7,957 nt of DNA, from the NCBI GenBank assembly GCA_014523665.1, contig JAATVR010000536.1, positions 1 to 7,957 on the forward strand. The letters are read 5' to 3'. Shown here in pieces: positions 6,194 through 7,957 of this stretch. The translations under genes were made by a program, and so were the position numbers. Under the pieces are notes generated by a model. It did not search any database and was not told the origin of the DNA. It saw nothing but the letters and a program-made list of their open reading frames with translations. Source of the DNA: Nitrososphaerales archaeon TH526 (GTDB lineage: Archaea; Thermoproteota; Nitrososphaeria; Nitrososphaerales; Nitrososphaeraceae). Numbering within the stretch: position 1 is the first letter of the stretch; each line of letters opens with the position of its first letter.

Positions 6194-6231
6194 CTACAAA
6201 AAACACCAATAAACTGATGTACCCTAGTCAT
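6187..6231 (-). other. Possible 14-codon leader reading frame overlapping the MurI-homologue start
   Basis: An ATG at 6231-6229 opens a short frame (MTRVHQFIGVFCSC) that stops at 6189-6187, just past the TTG start of the racemase homologue and in another frame. The ATG is about 30 bases from the centre of the strong TATA box, so the transcript would begin at or within a few bases of it. AGGAG lies only one base upstream of the ATG, too close for a normal ribosome binding site. It may act as a coupled leader peptide or simply be chance. Confidence 0.2.
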
Positions 6232-6257
6232 ACTCCTTAGCAAAATTCATAATCGGA

Positions 6258-6265
6258 TATTTATA
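6258..6265 (-). promoter_or_regulatory. TATA box upstream of the MurI homologue
   Basis: TATAAATA on the minus strand is the best TATA match in the window. It lies about 65 bases before the TTG start and predicts transcription from about 6232-6237, giving a 5' leader of roughly 40 bases, unlike the leaderless spacing of the other genes. A nine-base direct repeat, CTTAGCAAA on the plus strand, flanks it at 6236-6244 and 6289-6297. Confidence 0.55.
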
Positions 6266-6431
6266 GATAGGATCCCAACATCTCCTGGCTTAGCAAAGTA
6301 AGGTTCAGCCCACACATTCGTCTGCTAATTGTAGATAACAAAATACAGCTGATGGTTATCTTGTAAAATCTCGATCCAACTTCAAAATTGGTATTCTGGT
6401 CTACGGCCTTAGCTGAAGTAATTTACCCTCA

Positions 6432-7957
6432 TTACCTCCCAATCACTTCTTCGCGAGTGCCTCTCTTGTTTTCTACTCGACTACTGTCTAGACTATGATC
6501 AATGGCTCTAGTCTGCCATACAAATTTGGAATATAGCATCTTAGGTACGAGGCGCTTAAAGTCAACTCCTTCGCCAATATACCATTTAGGAAACCATTCG
6601 TAAAGGTGTAACCTAATTGTTTGAATGTATACTATGAGGCCTTCAATCAACATAATGCCAATATTTCCACCGATAAGAACGGCATATCCTCCAGCTGTAC
6701 CGCCTAACGAATCGAATGAATCGATAACAGTCACGAGCAGTGCGGCATGAACTAGTAGCATTATGCCGAGTCTAGAGTAGCTTATTGTATTCGAAAGCAT
6801 TTCGATGATTCTTACCATTATCACCTCCACAACTATACCTACCACTCCACCACCCTCATCCTTCCCAAGTTTCTTAAGGTGCTTCTCTTCCTTCATGCCT
6901 CCGATAATCATGGTTATCACGGTGCCAATGATGACAAGGGGAGCTGCTTTTGCAACTAAATCGACGGTAACCCAATCTCCGAAAACGACCGTCAGCCAAG
7001 GTACTGGTTCATCATGGGTAACTCCTGTAATGCCAAACATGCCGATGATATCATATCCTGACCCTATAGCCGCTAGAATGAGGCTTACCACAGCAAAGTA
7101 TTGTACTATGGTTGGAATATCATGGTATAAGATCATCAATCTATCATGTTTTTTGATACTTGCCCAGAGCCTCAAAAAGAATGCCAGCAAGATATGCACC
7201 ACCCCTATAGCAATGGATATCTCCAAAATCTTAACTACCTCCTCAAAGGTTAGCTCTGACACACTCAACATTCCTACAAATCCTAATTGTTCAAGAATAG
7301 GTGCAAGAATCGGTAGCTCAATGGCATGGAAACCAAACAATTCTCCCGTTCCAAGGCCGGCAATGGCTGCGGCCGCTCCACTAGCCGCTATCAAAGTTCC
7401 CCATGTAGTCAGGGATCCATTACCACGGTACCTGAAAAGCATTCCTAGACCAAAGAGCAATATGCCGTGGCCTAGGTCTGCGAACATCAGTCCATAGAAC
7501 AGAGGCCACACGAACGCAATAATAGGCGTAGGATCTCTCTCGTCATAATTGGGTAATCCTTGAGTCTCGGTAATGATTTCAAAAGTACGAATATACTTCT
7601 TATTTCTCAGAAGCGTAGGGAGCTTCTCAGTGTGATCATCAGCGTGACTTTCCGGACTAGTCGAGTGTTGAGGAGCATCCATCACCGAGACATAGTCGCT
7701 TGTCAAGCTCTTGAATTTATTTTCCATCTGTTCAGGAATAAAACCCTGAATCATTGCGAAATTCTTGGTGCCACCTGGCTTCCGAGTTGATTCTAAAACA
7801 TCTTTTGCCACCTGAGAAGATTCATGTAATGATAATAGTTTTGTAGTGAGCGATAATTTCAGTTTCTGCACCTTCTTGCCTAGCTCTGTACTTTGCTTCT
7901 CCAGTTCCTTTATCTTGGCTTTAGACTCAGCATATGCCAGATGAGGATTCTGGGGCA
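6432..7957 (-). CDS. atpI: A/V-type ATP synthase/ATPase subunit I (a-subunit), N-terminus outside window
   Basis: 507 residues are visible; the frame stays open to the right edge, so the start is missing (family length is about 640-720). An apparent GTG start at 7871 is internal: the upstream codons continue a lysine/glutamate-rich coiled coil (KAKIKELEKQSTELGKK). The visible order is the end of the cytoplasmic coiled-coil stalk, the family signature GLPNYDERDPTP, then the membrane half with about seven hydrophobic segments (PLFYGLMFADLGHGILLFGL the first). The key proton-path arginine is in ISYSRLGIMLLVHAA (codon at 6771-6773); a second conserved arginine is in IRLHLYEWFPKWY. The subunit forms the stator half-channels against the c/K ring in the rotary ATPase of the cell membrane. 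A basic, poorly conserved tail of about 35 residues ends the protein. The stop is 238 bases before the MurI homologue. Confidence 0.95.
   Translation of the reverse strand, partial: PQNPHLAYAESKAKIKELEKQSTELGKKVQKLKLSLTTKLLSLHESSQVAKDVLESTRKPGGTKNFAMIQGFIPEQMENKFKSLTSDYVSVMDAPQHSTSPESHADDHTEKLPTLLRNKKYIRTFEIITETQGLPNYDERDPTPIIAFVWPLFYGLMFADLGHGILLFGLGMLFRYRGNGSLTTWGTLIAASGAAAAIAGLGTGELFGFHAIELPILAPILEQLGFVGMLSVSELTFEEVVKILEISIAIGVVHILLAFFLRLWASIKKHDRLMILYHDIPTIVQYFAVVSLILAAIGSGYDIIGMFGITGVTHDEPVPWLTVVFGDWVTVDLVAKAAPLVIIGTVITMIIGGMKEEKHLKKLGKDEGGGVVGIVVEVIMVRIIEMLSNTISYSRLGIMLLVHAALLVTVIDSFDSLGGTAGGYAVLIGGNIGIMLIEGLIVYIQTIRLHLYEWFPKWYIGEGVDFKRLVPKMLYSKFVWQTRAIDHSLDSSRVENKRGTREEVIGR

Noticed and set aside
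6805..7497. A 230-codon open frame on the plus strand, opposite the ATPase subunit I gene
   Set aside because: It lies wholly antisense to a clearly coding membrane protein. Its Pro/Ser/Thr/Ile-rich, low-complexity product is what the complement of hydrophobic codons yields, and no promoter or known motif supports it.
7869..7871. GTG as the start codon of the ATPase subunit I gene
   Set aside because: The same frame continues upstream for 28 codons of good coiled-coil sequence to the window edge, and the family has a long N-terminal domain, so this GTG is an internal valine codon.

Overview
The window looks like archaeal chromosome, most likely from a member of the Nitrososphaeria (Thaumarchaeota). 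The evidence is an archaeal-type ribosomal protein uS15 beside an archaeal RecJ/Cdc45-like DHH protein, an archaeal-length RNase Z, and the membrane subunit I of an A/V-type ATPase. AT-rich TATA-like boxes lie close to start codons that lack Shine-Dalgarno sequences, which fits leaderless transcription, and T-rich tracts follow the genes. GC content looks moderate. The phylum is an inference from gene content and style; no marker gene here fixes the species.

Layout from left to right. Positions 1-1963, minus strand: a tight informational cluster read from right to left, uS15, then a DHH/RecJ-Cdc45-like protein, then the first codons of a third gene that overlaps the DHH gene and resembles the KEOPS subunit Pcc1. 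Positions 2067-2963, plus strand: two small membrane proteins of unknown function, each with its own TATA-like box and a downstream T-rich tract; the second has a tandem repeat just upstream of its promoter. Positions 3116-4006, minus: an uncharacterised radical SAM enzyme. Positions 4007-4350: a non-coding gap holding a weak C/D-box-like RNA candidate. Positions 4351-5268, minus: RNase Z, the tRNA 3'-processing endonuclease. Positions 5390-6193, minus: a glutamate racemase (MurI) homologue starting at TTG. Positions 6432-7957, minus: subunit I (a-subunit) of an A/V-type ATPase, whose N-terminus lies beyond the right edge.

Most of the window is housekeeping: translation, replication, tRNA processing and energy conservation. 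There is no sign of a mobile element, CRISPR array, tRNA or rRNA. The two most unusual points are enzymes that keep their family fold signatures but have lost catalytic residues. The MurI homologue has serine in place of both catalytic cysteines (Ser73 and Ser188) while keeping Asp10-Ser11 and His190. The DHH protein has lost most of its metal-binding residues and so looks like a nuclease-dead, Cdc45-like replication factor. The MurI gene also has an unusual 5' end: a TTG start directly after an in-frame stop, overlapped by a 14-codon leader reading frame placed at the predicted transcription start.
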